Assembly (NCBI RefSeq): GCF_016908465.1
Contig: NZ_JAFBDY010000010.1
Coordinates: forward strand, 62,001-126,000
DNA: 64,000 bases
Reading direction: 5' to 3'
From: Lysinibacillus composti
GTDB taxonomy: Bacteria > Bacillota > Bacilli > Bacillales_A > Planococcaceae
The translations under genes and the position numbers were made by a program. Numbering within the stretch: position 1 is the first letter of the stretch; each line of letters starts with the position of its first letter. This document shows, piece by piece, positions 9,242 through 18,028 of this stretch. The notes beneath the pieces were generated by a model. That model saw nothing but the letters and a program-made list of their open reading frames with translations, did no database searches and was not told the origin of the DNA.

Positions 9242-10882
9242 ATGGATAGCTATGAAGAATGGTTGATAAAACAAAATTTATCTGACTCTTCAAAAGGTAA
9301 TTACATAAGAGCAATAAATTTTTTAAAAGCTGAATTAAACAATGCCTATACAAAAGAGTTATTCGAAAGTGATGATTTATCTGCAATCGATAAATTACTT
9401 AAAGAGAAAGCATTTATTGAAATAAATAACAGACACCATCATGTTTATAGTGCCGCCTTGAGGCATTATAGAAAGTATATTGAGGAAACAGCTAAAAGTG
9501 ACAAGGATATGGATGGAAATTCTCAGTCAATTAAAGATGAAATCATTGAGGCATTAAAAGAATTAGGCGGGAGTGGGAGCTTAGAAGAAATTTATAATAG
9601 TGTAAAAAACAGAAATATATTGGATTTAAATAAATATAAAGATTGGCGAGCTCAAATTAGAAAGGTTATTTATTTATATTCTAGTGATGCAGACAAAGTA
9701 TTTAAAGGGCAGCCTAGAGACTATAATGATATTTTTTATGCTATACAGGGCAAGGGGAATGGGATATGGGGGTTACGTAATTTTGGCCAAGATCCTAGAA
9801 ACGGTAATTCAGAAGACAAAGAAGTGAAGTTAATGGAATTAAATAATGTAGAGTTAATTGAGCATATCTATTCTTACATTTCATCCATTGGATTTAGTTA
9901 TTCATACTCCAACATTAAAAATCTCTTTCTATCCATACGCTCAAAACCCTTCGTCATTATCTCAGGAATCTCCGGAACAGGAAAAACAAAAATTGTCCAA
10001 CTATTCGCAGAGGCAATTGGCGCAACAGAAAAAAACGGGCAGTTCAAATTAATCCCAGTACGCCCTGATTGGAGCGATAGTTCGGACTTACTTGGTTACA
10101 GAGATATTAAAGGGGAATTTGTGAAAGGTCCGTTAACTGAGATAGTGGAACATGCTTTAGACAATCCTGATTTACCGCATTTTGTTCTTTTAGATGAAAT
10201 GAACCTGGCGCGTGTTGAGTATTACTTTAGTGATGTTCTAAGCGTGATGGAAAGTCGCAAAAAGGATGGGAAGGGGCGCTTTTCTTCATCCCCATTACTT
10301 CCGAGTTATGATGAATCGCTGACGCTCCCTGGCAACTTGTACGTAATCGGTACCGTGAACATGGATGAAACCACTTATTCTTTCAGTAAGAAAGTATTGG
10401 ATCGTGCCAATACGATTGAATTTAATGAAATTGATTTACTGAATTTTGATTCGATGATGGATAATGAGCCGATTGAGCCGATTCGAGTTTCAAACGATGT
10501 ACTTGAATCTACTTACATTCATTTAAAAGATGCATTCCAAACTCACGAAGCACTTATTCGAAAAGTTTCAGAAAAGATCAATACAATCAACGACTATCTG
10601 GTACCAATTCATGCCCAAGTTGGTTATCGTGTTCGGGACGAGATTTCTTTTTACATGGCACATAATACTGAAGGCGGAATGTTACTAACAGAAAATGAAG
10701 CGATGGATTTCTGTATGATGCAAAAGATCCTTCCACGTATTAGCGGTACCGAAAGTGTTGTTCGCCCAGTATTGAAAAATCTAGAAGAAGAGTTAAAACA
10801 GTATCCTAAATGTACAGCCAAGATTACTGAAATGATTGCGAGGTTAGATGATCATGGCTTCGTATCCTTCTGGACTGCTTAA
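9242..10882 (+). CDS. McrB-like AAA+ NTPase of a type IV restriction system
   Basis: 546 residues in three parts. Residues about 1-85 look like a small helical domain resembling the N-terminal core-binding domain of tyrosine recombinases. About 95-185 resembles a winged helix of the HARE/Mrr-N kind, ending GIWGLRNF. From about 210 comes the McrB AAA+ motor: Walker A GISGTGKT at 242-249, Walker B FVLLDEMNLARVEYY with D318-E319, and the McrB hallmark GTVNMDETTYSFSKKVLDRA near 371. McrB uses GTP to drive an McrC nuclease against modified DNA; the N-terminal domains normally choose the target, so this unusual pair of domains predicts a distinct specificity. AAAGGAGATG precedes the ATG. The end overlaps the next gene by 35 bp. 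Confidence 0.88.
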   Translation: MDSYEEWLIKQNLSDSSKGNYIRAINFLKAELNNAYTKELFESDDLSAIDKLLKEKAFIEINNRHHHVYSAALRHYRKYIEETAKSDKDMDGNSQSIKDEIIEALKELGGSGSLEEIYNSVKNRNILDLNKYKDWRAQIRKVIYLYSSDADKVFKGQPRDYNDIFYAIQGKGNGIWGLRNFGQDPRNGNSEDKEVKLMELNNVELIEHIYSYISSIGFSYSYSNIKNLFLSIRSKPFVIISGISGTGKTKIVQLFAEAIGATEKNGQFKLIPVRPDWSDSSDLLGYRDIKGEFVKGPLTEIVEHALDNPDLPHFVLLDEMNLARVEYYFSDVLSVMESRKKDGKGRFSSSPLLPSYDESLTLPGNLYVIGTVNMDETTYSFSKKVLDRANTIEFNEIDLLNFDSMMDNEPIEPIRVSNDVLESTYIHLKDAFQTHEALIRKVSEKINTINDYLVPIHAQVGYRVRDEISFYMAHNTEGGMLLTENEAMDFCMMQKILPRISGTESVVRPVLKNLEEELKQYPKCTAKITEMIARLDDHGFVSFWTA

Positions 10883-13262
10883 GAACGAGCAACTGCTAAC
10901 GATCAAAACCGATGAACTCTATTTAGTCATTTCGGGTGATCTCGATTTGAACCGCTACAATCAGGAAAGCTACAAATCCTTTATTGAAGAGAACGAATCC
11001 ATGTATTTTAGCTCTTCAAAAGAAGCCATAGTCGAAGTATTTGATATTGAAAGTAAACAATTAGTTGAGCGAGTTGGTCAACCTTTTCTGCCAATTTTCT
11101 TTGAGAACGGAAGATATGAAGTACAGGTCATGCCGAAGAATGATAGTGTGATTCAGTTTTATCATGAATATGAAGGCTTTCGAAAAGCTGTACGTCCCAT
11201 ATTGAACACAAACATTCTGAGTGGTACGCTTCATTTCCAAAATGAAGTGGGCTTTAGTAACTTTGAAATTCGTGATAATCATGGAAATACATTGCTATCG
11301 GTTGTTATTGAGGTCTATCCAACCAAACTCGATTATAAGAAGGACTATCGTGCACTTTTAAATGAAGTGAGTGAGGAAGTTTATAATCTAGCATATGACT
11401 TTTTGAAGCGTACCTTTTTAAAAGGGTCTACCGAAGTGTACAAAGAGCGAACAGGCGTGGAATTTTATCGTCTCATTCAAAAACATTTTGAAGAGTATTT
11501 GAAAGCAGTTAACTTCGTGGAGCAAAAGCCGCATCGCCAATTAGAAACAACCTACCAGGAAGTTCGTGGGGAGCGCTTACGAAAGCAGGATAGTGTAGGA
11601 CGAGCCTATTTGCGAAAGAATGCCAATTTGTTTGTTGAGGTGGGGAGTGGTATTCCCATTAATGGGAAACAAATGTTGCCTAAAAAAGGGCTGCTCATTA
11701 AGAAGGTTCATACTTATGATACCCATGAGAATCGCTATGTGAAGATGACGCTTGAACGACTTTATCATCGCATTGAGAGTCTTTCCCAAAGTATCCAAAA
11801 AGCAAAAGAGCAATTTCAGGTGAACCCGGATCTAGAAGTGATAAGAATACTTGATTCAATGAAAGATGATTTATCAAAAAAACTGAAAAAACCTTTTTGG
11901 AGAAACATCGGAAGACTAGATCGTTCCGTAATGAGCGTCGTATTACAAATGGCGGCAGGCTACCGGGATGTTTATCAAATCTATGCGACTCTTTCTAAAG
12001 GGATAGTTCTTAGTGGTGAAATTTATAAGATGTCCATTAAAGATATTGCGTTACTTTATGAATATTGGACATTTTTAAGACTCGGTCGAATTTTAAATGA
12101 GCAGTGTGATCAAATTTCTCAAGATATTATTAAGGTGCATAACAATGGATTAGTCGTCAATCTTCGTTCAGGTAGTGGGGCTAAGAGAGTATTTCGTAAT
12201 AAAACAACTGGCGAAATCATCAAGCTCCAATATCAATATTCAACAGGGAAGAGCGCAGTTACCGTAAGACAAATCCCTGATACCATGCTCATCATTGAAA
12301 AGTTGGGGAAAAGTTATAAATATATGTACATTTTTGATGCGAAGTATAGGGTGAACTTTGGAAATGATAACAACCCAAATGGGCCTGGGCCAATGGAAGA
12401 TGACATTAATACGATGCACAGATATCGAGATGCTATCGTTGCTGAGAGTAATGGTGAATATGAACGGGCTGCTTTTGGAGCGTTCGTGTTATTCCCATGG
12501 AGCAATCAAGAGGACTATCAAAACCATTCTCTGTATCAAAGTATTGAAAAGGTAAATATCGGTGGACTCCCATTCTTACCGAAAGCTACAGATTTGGTTG
12601 AGGGCATAATTCATAACCTATTAAACAAAAGCGCGGATGAATTACAGAGTGAAGGGATTTTACCAAGAGGCACGAAGGAATTTTTATATTCCAACAATGA
12701 GGACTTAGTGTTGATTGTGCCGGTAGAAGACGGTTTGGAAGAGATTTTATTAAACCGTTCAATTCATGTACTAGAGAAAGCTCTTCCTTCTCATTGGACG
12801 AAAGCAAACAAAGTAGCTTTATGTACGAATGAAGGGATTATAGAAGAAGGCCTCATTGAGAAGGTTGTAAGAAAAGGTAAACAGCTTACATTCTACTTAG
12901 AATCTTGGGCATCACAATGGGAGCCTATTGAGGCAAAAGGTTATCAGTTAACAGAACCTATATTAGTTGAAGAATATTTATATAATGATGCAAAGATGTT
13001 ACCTGAATTATTCATAACACCAGAGCAGCGGCAGGTTTGGTTGATGTTGAAGGGGATATCTAACCACATTGACATCGAACTAGATTCAAATCTCGCCTCA
13101 CAACAATCTAGAATTAATTCCTATCAACTAAATGAACATAAATTTATTTGGACATCCAGTTACTTACTCCATGAATATCACGAAACTATTGACTTAATTC
13201 CTTTAGAAGATTTAAAAGACAATTCATTTAGAGTTCTAAGCGAGCTAGCAGCTAAAATTTAG
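10848..13262 (+). CDS. McrC-like DUF2357 nuclease subunit
   Basis: 804 residues beginning inside the McrB-like gene, with GAGG upstream of the first ATG (a second ATG follows at 10854), so translation is coupled. The central region matches the DUF2357/LlaJI nuclease type: P477-D478 and D497-A-K499-Y form a PD...DxK active site. Residues about 1-180 form a beta-rich N-terminal domain as in other DUF2357 proteins. The C-terminal 200 residues are not recognised. With the preceding AAA+ protein it should form a nucleotide-driven restriction complex that cuts incoming modified or unmodified phage DNA. There is no accompanying methyltransferase here apart from the C5 enzyme of the neighbouring system. 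Confidence 0.83.
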   Translation: MIMASYPSGLLKNEQLLTIKTDELYLVISGDLDLNRYNQESYKSFIEENESMYFSSSKEAIVEVFDIESKQLVERVGQPFLPIFFENGRYEVQVMPKNDSVIQFYHEYEGFRKAVRPILNTNILSGTLHFQNEVGFSNFEIRDNHGNTLLSVVIEVYPTKLDYKKDYRALLNEVSEEVYNLAYDFLKRTFLKGSTEVYKERTGVEFYRLIQKHFEEYLKAVNFVEQKPHRQLETTYQEVRGERLRKQDSVGRAYLRKNANLFVEVGSGIPINGKQMLPKKGLLIKKVHTYDTHENRYVKMTLERLYHRIESLSQSIQKAKEQFQVNPDLEVIRILDSMKDDLSKKLKKPFWRNIGRLDRSVMSVVLQMAAGYRDVYQIYATLSKGIVLSGEIYKMSIKDIALLYEYWTFLRLGRILNEQCDQISQDIIKVHNNGLVVNLRSGSGAKRVFRNKTTGEIIKLQYQYSTGKSAVTVRQIPDTMLIIEKLGKSYKYMYIFDAKYRVNFGNDNNPNGPGPMEDDINTMHRYRDAIVAESNGEYERAAFGAFVLFPWSNQEDYQNHSLYQSIEKVNIGGLPFLPKATDLVEGIIHNLLNKSADELQSEGILPRGTKEFLYSNNEDLVLIVPVEDGLEEILLNRSIHVLEKALPSHWTKANKVALCTNEGIIEEGLIEKVVRKGKQLTFYLESWASQWEPIEAKGYQLTEPILVEEYLYNDAKMLPELFITPEQRQVWLMLKGISNHIDIELDSNLASQQSRINSYQLNEHKFIWTSSYLLHEYHETIDLIPLEDLKDNSFRVLSELAAKI

Positions 13263-13360
13263 TAGGGTTTATGCATTACAAACAATGGATTCATTCATTA
13301 TGTTCTTGAAATAAATATGCTATCCTAATGATAAATGACAAAAACAAGGAGTGATAAATA

Positions 13361-13606
13361 ATGAAATGGGAAGATGTTCGTAATTTATACCCTGATCAAT
13401 ATGTAAAACTTAACATCCTTGATTTTTATCTAGAACCTGATAGGAAAATTGTCACTGACGTTGCATTGGTGAATGTTATTGAAGATTCAAAATTGGCTAC
13501 AAAAGAGTTACTAAAATCCAAAGGCGATACCATTGTTTATCATACAGGTTCAGAAAAAATTGTGATTAAAATGAGAAACCCTACAGGCTTAAGGAGTATC
13601 AGTTAG
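13361..13606 (+). CDS. Conserved 81-residue protein, partner of a lost aspartyl protease
   Basis: Starts MKWEDVRNLYPDQYVKLNIL with an AGGAGTGATAA ribosome binding site. From memory, small proteins of this type (MKWEEVRxxYP... ending in a Lys-Gly-Asp...YHT stretch) occur in Bacillales and Clostridia directly before a retroviral-like aspartyl protease gene. Here the next sequence holds only a broken tail of such a protease. Function is unknown; a toxin-antitoxin or regulatory pair has to be regarded as speculation. Confidence 0.75.
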   Translation: MKWEDVRNLYPDQYVKLNILDFYLEPDRKIVTDVALVNVIEDSKLATKELLKSKGDTIVYHTGSEKIVIKMRNPTGLRSIS

Positions 13607-13645
13607 CATTAGTGGATAAGAATATTCTTTTCAAAAAACCGTTGA

Positions 13646-13800
13646 TTTTATAAGGCTCGGTTCTCATTGAAAAAAGAAATGAAGCTTGATTTTGGAAATT
13701 TAGCTGATTGGGGAATCAATGGTCTCATAGACTCGATATTTTAATTAATGGGAAATTTACCATTGACCTAGATAAGTTAGAGTTAGTTCAAAATTATTAA
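13646..13800 (+). pseudogene. Frameshifted C-terminal remnant of an aspartyl-protease-like protein
   Basis: Reading from 13646 gives FYKARFSLKKEMKLDFGNLA then DWGINGLI. One base is missing near 13731, after which the next frame reads LDILINGKFTIDLDKLELVQ and stops at 13800. Restoring one G gives the continuous GLIGLDILING expected for the C-terminal part of a retropepsin-like protease. The N-terminal half with the DTG active site is absent between this remnant and the 81-aa gene. Confidence 0.6.
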
Positions 13801-13837
13801 TAAAAACATGGATTTGCGGCGTACCTTCAAATGAGGG

Positions 13838-14242
13838 CTACGCTTTTTCTTTTTCACTTGCAATTTTCTCAACAGCTGGAATATCGGCAGGGGCAAAAGT
13901 AAGGTTCTTGATTTCATCTCGTGTTACCCATTTTGTGTCTGCATGTTCTAAAGCGGTAGGTTGTCCATTAACTAGTTTAGCCTTATAGGTCTCCAGACGA
14001 ACTATGACTTTTTCATACTCGTAAGTTGTATCTTCAACTTTTTCTCCAACTTGGATGGTACAATTGAATTCCTCTTGAATTTCTCGTTCTAACGCTTGTT
14101 CAGGCGTTTCTCCTTCTTCAATCTTGCCTCCAGGGAATTCCCAAAAGTTTGGAAGGGACATTTTCGGACTTCGTAATGCGCAAAAAATTTCATTGCTTTC
14201 ATTTTCAATAATTGCTCCAACTACGTGGACTGTTTTTTTCAT
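13838..14242 (-). CDS. NUDIX hydrolase, MutT type
   Basis: 134 residues with the Nudix box starting G39 and running through E45, R53-E54 and E57-E58 (GGKIEEGE...EREIQEEF), the metal-binding site that hydrolyses nucleoside diphosphate derivatives. The N-terminus MKKTVHVVGAIIENESNEIF and the WEFPGGKIE context are those of MutT/8-oxo-dGTP diphosphatases and the related (d)CTP pyrophosphatase NudG. The usual Gly after the EE pair is Asn60. It is transcribed away from the IclR gene. Likely role is nucleotide-pool sanitising; the exact substrate cannot be read from sequence. Confidence 0.88.
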   Translation of the reverse strand: MKKTVHVVGAIIENESNEIFCALRSPKMSLPNFWEFPGGKIEEGETPEQALEREIQEEFNCTIQVGEKVEDTTYEYEKVIVRLETYKAKLVNGQPTALEHADTKWVTRDEIKNLTFAPADIPAVEKIASEKEKA

Positions 14243-14562
14243 AGATAGATCACCTTTGCTTATTTTGATAATGTAATTCTACCCAACTTCCAATACTTGA
14301 GCATCACTTTAATCGAAGTTGAAATAAGCTCTTTTTCTAGAATTAAATATATATTTAATTGTCATTTTGTCCCTTTTCTAAAATTAGCATATACTTAACC
14401 CAAATTATAGTTTTGTTAGATGGGTGGAATAGTCTTTTTCGCTGGATAAATAAAGTTAATAGATTATATTCCGTATAATGAAAGTGACTTTTACACAATG
14501 GAAAACAACCTCATTCTATGCTATAATTAACATATAACAACCGAAGTAGAAAGTGATGTGAC
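14243..14562. other. 320-bp divergent intergenic region
   Basis: Separates the Nudix gene and the IclR gene. It holds a perfect 20-bp AT palindrome at 14341-14360 (AATTAAATATATATTTAATT) and a TATAAT at 14522-14527, about 36 bp before the IclR start. No convincing -35 and no gene were seen. Confidence 0.5.
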
Positions 14563-15300
14563 ATGATGCAAACAATTGATCGAGCGATGGATATTATAAG
14601 GGTATTGTCCAAAAATGCCCAAGGACTACCGATCACAGAGCTTTCAAAGGAATGTGGCCTTCCACTTAGCACAATGCACCGCTTGTTGAAATCATTAGAA
14701 GAAAATGGTCTCATTCAACAGAATGAAAAAACGAAGGAATACGGCATGGGAACGCTTTGGCTTGAGTATGGGTTACAAATGTATGATTCCATGGACTTTA
14801 CTAGTCATATCAGAACGGAAATGGAAAAGCTGATGCACATAGTGAAGGAAAGTATTTATTATAATAAGCCAGTGAGTGGGATAGAATCTTTAATCCTTGA
14901 ACGTATTGATAGTCCTGAAAATGCCATCCGCGTTTTCGATAAAATTGGTTTAAGAATTCCCATGAATATTGGGGCAGCCAATAAAACCATGCTTGCTCAT
15001 ATGAATAAGGTAAAGTCAGATCAGTTCATCAATGCGCTCATTCCGGAAGAGGAAAAGTCTAGTTTTTATGAGCAACTACATGAAATCAAAGCAAATGGTT
15101 ATGGAATTAGCCGTGGTGAACGAACTGAAGGAACCATTTCTATAGCAGCGCCTGTTTTTAATCACTCTGGTGATATAGAAGGGGCTATTAGTATTGGGTG
15201 CGTAAGCTTTAACATGACGGATGAAAGGCTGCAATTTTTAATTGAATATGTGCTGGAAAGTGGCAAACGCATTTCGAAAAATTTAGCTTATAATGGCTAA
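14563..15300 (+). CDS. IclR-family transcriptional regulator
   Basis: 245 residues. An N-terminal winged helix-turn-helix (MQTIDRAMDIIRVLSKN, then GLPITELSKECGLPLSTMHR at about 22-42) is followed by the IclR effector-binding domain (RIPMNIGAANKTMLAH near 130, YGISRGERTEGTISIAAPVF near 180). IclR proteins bind a small carboxylate or similar ligand and control a neighbouring catabolic operon. The gene converges on a minus-strand run of permease and two amidinotransferase-fold enzymes, so control of guanidino or arginine-derivative use is the most economical role. The ribosome binding site is weak (AAAGTGATG). Confidence 0.9.
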   Translation: MMQTIDRAMDIIRVLSKNAQGLPITELSKECGLPLSTMHRLLKSLEENGLIQQNEKTKEYGMGTLWLEYGLQMYDSMDFTSHIRTEMEKLMHIVKESIYYNKPVSGIESLILERIDSPENAIRVFDKIGLRIPMNIGAANKTMLAHMNKVKSDQFINALIPEEEKSSFYEQLHEIKANGYGISRGERTEGTISIAAPVFNHSGDIEGAISIGCVSFNMTDERLQFLIEYVLESGKRISKNLAYNG

Positions 15301-15321
15301 TGGTTAGACTTGTAATCAATG

Positions 15322-15347
15322 AAAAAATGCCCCAAAGTTTTGGGGCA
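15322..15347 (-). terminator. Terminator of the permease gene
   Basis: On the minus strand the stem TGCCCCAAA / TTTGGGGCA with a 2-nt loop is followed by TTTTTTC. There is no T run on the plus side, so it mainly serves the minus-strand operon. Confidence 0.85.
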
Positions 15348-15361
15348 CATCAAGGTCTTGC

Positions 15362-16810
15362 TTATACTTTTAAAGTTTCTTTTTCTCTATCTTCAACAAT
15401 TACCTCAGCTTGAAGTATATCAACGGGTTCTCGTTTTTTACGATACTCATTTTTGAAATAGTAGAATAGATAACATGCAGCTAAGAATGCGATTCCGATG
15501 ACCAGTCCTAATATTTGTGATGGATCTGTTGCTAAGAATGCTAATAACCCAGTACAAATGACAATACATGCGATGGGTACGAAAGGATAGAATCTAACTC
15601 TGTACCTTAAATCCTCTACTTTTCCACCAGCTTTGATATATTTTCGTCTAAACATAAGTTGTGACACGGCAATCCCAATCCAAGAAATTGTTACGGAAAT
15701 ACCTGCGATGGACATTAAGATGACAAATACAGTATCAGCTGCTAATACGCTTGTTAATAACGATAACAAGGAAAATACCATGGTAAAGACTAGTGCCGCA
15801 AATGGAACTTTGCGTTTATTTAAGGTACCAAACATTCTCGGAGCCATGCCTTCATTGGACATGGACCATAGTAAACGTGTGGAAGCATAAATACATGAGT
15901 TTCCTACCGATAGAACAGCTGTTAAAATAACAAAATTCATAATATCGGCTGCATAAGGAATGCCGACTAAATCCATTAACGTCACGAAAGGACTTTCCAT
16001 TAACCCTAGTTCACTTGCTGGGAAAATCGCAGACAAGATAATAATAGAAGAAAGGTAGAACACGACGATTCGGAATAATACATTTCGAATGGCGCGAGGA
16101 ATGTCTTTATTCGGATTTTCACTTTCACCAGCCGCAATCCCGATGAGCTCAGACCCTTGATAGGAGAAAATAACATTCATCATCGTTATAAAAATAATGG
16201 CAAGTCCAGCAGGGAACATACCTGTTGGGGCTAAATTCTCTACAAATGGTGCGGGGCGGTCTTCTAGTGGCATGATGCCCACTGCAGCTGCTAGTCCAAT
16301 CAAAATAAATAAAATAACGGCCACCACTTTAATCCCTGCAAACCAATATTCCGCTTCCCCAAATGCTTTTGTTGTCAGAGCATTGAGTCCAAAGAGTAGG
16401 GCGATAAAAACGGCACACCAGATCCATATTGATGTATCCGGGAACCAGCGTTGCATCAAGATTCCAGCTGCCGTAAATTCAACGCCTGCTGTTGTCGCAG
16501 AGCCAACGAAATACATCCAACCCAATGAGAAACCTGCAGAAGGGTTAATAAATTTCGTTGCATAGGTTTGGAATGAACCCGAAACAGGCATGAATACTGC
16601 AAGCTCTCCTAAACAAACCATCACCATGTATAATATTAAGCCACCAAATATATAACCTATTAATGCACCTCCAGGGCCCGCCTGATTAATCGTATACCCT
16701 GCATTTAAAAATAGACCTGTCCCAATTACACCACCAAGAGACAACATAAATAAATGGCGACTCTTCATCGCGCGGTTTAATTGGTTTGATTGATTATTCA
16801 AATTTTCCAC
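15362..16810 (-). CDS. Amino-acid permease, APC superfamily (RocE/ProY type)
   Basis: 482 residues, about 12 membrane helices. The start NRAMKSRHLFMLSLGGVIGTGLFL is the TM1 signature of the amino-acid transporter (AAT) family; GELAVFMPVSGSFQTYATKF and GESENPNKDIPRAI are also typical. It is paralogous to the RocE-like permease at 48841-50277 in this window. It follows two amidinotransferase-fold hydrolases on the same strand, so its substrate is probably arginine, citrulline or a methylated arginine. The 209-bp upstream gap contains an inverted repeat (TGTTCT...AGAACA, about 16840-16871) that may be regulatory. Confidence 0.88.
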   Translation of the reverse strand: MENLNNQSNQLNRAMKSRHLFMLSLGGVIGTGLFLNAGYTINQAGPGGALIGYIFGGLILYMVMVCLGELAVFMPVSGSFQTYATKFINPSAGFSLGWMYFVGSATTAGVEFTAAGILMQRWFPDTSIWIWCAVFIALLFGLNALTTKAFGEAEYWFAGIKVVAVILFILIGLAAAVGIMPLEDRPAPFVENLAPTGMFPAGLAIIFITMMNVIFSYQGSELIGIAAGESENPNKDIPRAIRNVLFRIVVFYLSSIIILSAIFPASELGLMESPFVTLMDLVGIPYAADIMNFVILTAVLSVGNSCIYASTRLLWSMSNEGMAPRMFGTLNKRKVPFAALVFTMVFSLLSLLTSVLAADTVFVILMSIAGISVTISWIGIAVSQLMFRRKYIKAGGKVEDLRYRVRFYPFVPIACIVICTGLLAFLATDPSQILGLVIGIAFLAACYLFYYFKNEYRKKREPVDILQAEVIVEDREKETLKV

Positions 16811-17019
16811 TCATTTCACCATCCTCTTTGTCTAGTGGGTGTTCTTTTAATCCTTAAAAGTAGGAGAACACTAGATTATTTCTATCTAAATTTCCAGACA
16901 GATTAGTAGAGCAATTTACATGAGGAACACTTTATTTCATATGGTTTATGCAATGATGAAGGGGAGAGGGAGGGGCCTAAAAGTTAGACCCATTCTCTCG
17001 GTTTAACAATGTTTGGTTA

Positions 17020-17820
17020 TTAAAAACGTAGTGATAAACAGCTTAACCCGCCATCTTGTTTTTGGAATTCTGTCATTTCAAGCTCAATTGTCTTAAAGCC
17101 TGCATCTTCAATTTTTTGCTTTGTTTCATCGTATCCTTTTGGAAGAATCACATAGTCATTGACGCGAATACAATTTGCTGAGTATTCATTCGTTTTGGAA
17201 ACAATGATTTTGACATATTGTTCAAAATCAGGGTGATCAATAAACTCCCCAGCCACAACCATTTTGTTATTGCCAAGATACGCGATTCCAGTTTTTAGAT
17301 GGAAGAACTCTTTTAGTTGAACAATGGTTGCTTTATAACCTTCAGACTCTAAAATTTCTTTTAATTGGCGAGCACCTTCTTCGTTCGTACGTGTTGAAAT
17401 CCCAATATAAAAGTGATCATCAGCTTGAAGAACATCACCGCCATCAAGAGTACCTGGAGATTGGATGTGATAAATTTTGTCATAGAATTCCTTTAACACA
17501 GGTTCCATTTCAACGATTTCTTGATTTCTAGATGCCGCGCCTGGATTTGATACAACTGCGAATTCCTTAGTTAAAACGGCTGTATCTTCAACAAACGTAG
17601 AGTCTGGGTAATCTTCACTGGCTGCTAGGTGAGTGACTTCCACACCACATTGTTTTAATGCTTCAATATAAGCGGCATGTTGAACTAACAGTTGATCGTA
17701 ATCGGGTGTTCCTAAATCAGAAGTCGTTAATCCGTTCACGTAGCTTTTTCCTGGAGTTTTAACAATGACATGTTTAAACGTAATTTCTTCTAACGTTTTT
17801 TGAGTTTCATTTTTTAACAT
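17020..17820 (-). CDS. Dimethylarginine dimethylaminohydrolase-like amidinohydrolase
   Basis: 266 residues of the DDAH/arginine-deiminase fold. Recognisable active-site segments are STFVEDTAVL, TLDGGDVLQ, FFHLKTGIAYLG (catalytic His) and the C-terminal GGLSCLSLRF with nucleophile Cys261. DDAH enzymes hydrolyse methylated arginines to citrulline and a methylamine; close relatives act on other guanidines. Its neighbours (a second amidinotransferase-fold enzyme and a permease, with an IclR regulator opposite) fit uptake and breakdown of guanidino compounds. The start is the first ATG, with GGAAG just upstream. Confidence 0.88.
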   Translation of the reverse strand: MLKNETQKTLEEITFKHVIVKTPGKSYVNGLTTSDLGTPDYDQLLVQHAAYIEALKQCGVEVTHLAASEDYPDSTFVEDTAVLTKEFAVVSNPGAASRNQEIVEMEPVLKEFYDKIYHIQSPGTLDGGDVLQADDHFYIGISTRTNEEGARQLKEILESEGYKATIVQLKEFFHLKTGIAYLGNNKMVVAGEFIDHPDFEQYVKIIVSKTNEYSANCIRVNDYVILPKGYDETKQKIEDAGFKTIELEMTEFQKQDGGLSCLSLRF

Positions 17821-17902
17821 AATTAATCTTCCTTTCTATTTATCAAGTTTAATGGGGTAGTGGATAGCACAGTTTCTTAAAATAAAATTTCAAATTTTGA
17901 AC

Positions 17903-18028
17903 AGTGTCTAGCTGCGGCGGCTACACCCTCGAGGTCGCTTCGACAATACCAGCGAAGGCAAAAAAGCGCCTTCACCGGTATTGTCTCCAGCGCTTGTCGG
18001 GTGTGGACGAGCCGCCTTCGCTTTTCTT
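17903..18028. repeat. Long palindromic intergenic element
   Basis: About 126 bp, far more GC-rich than its surroundings. Outer arms GGCGGCT-ACACCC / GGGTGT...AGCCGCC enclose an inner stem GACAATACC (17942-17950) / GGTATTGTC (17977-17985), with GAAGGC / GCCTTC at the tip. It begins TGTCTAGCTGCGGCGGCTA and ends CGCCTTCGCTTTTCTTA at the stop codon of the next minus-strand gene. From memory, similar 'TGTCTAGCT...TCGCTTTTCTTA' elements are scattered through Bacillaceae genomes. Confidence 0.7.

Noticed and set aside
13800-13845. Terminator at the end of the Nudix gene
   Set aside because: The GCGTA/TACGC arms are imperfect and overlap the Nudix stop codon; support is too weak.
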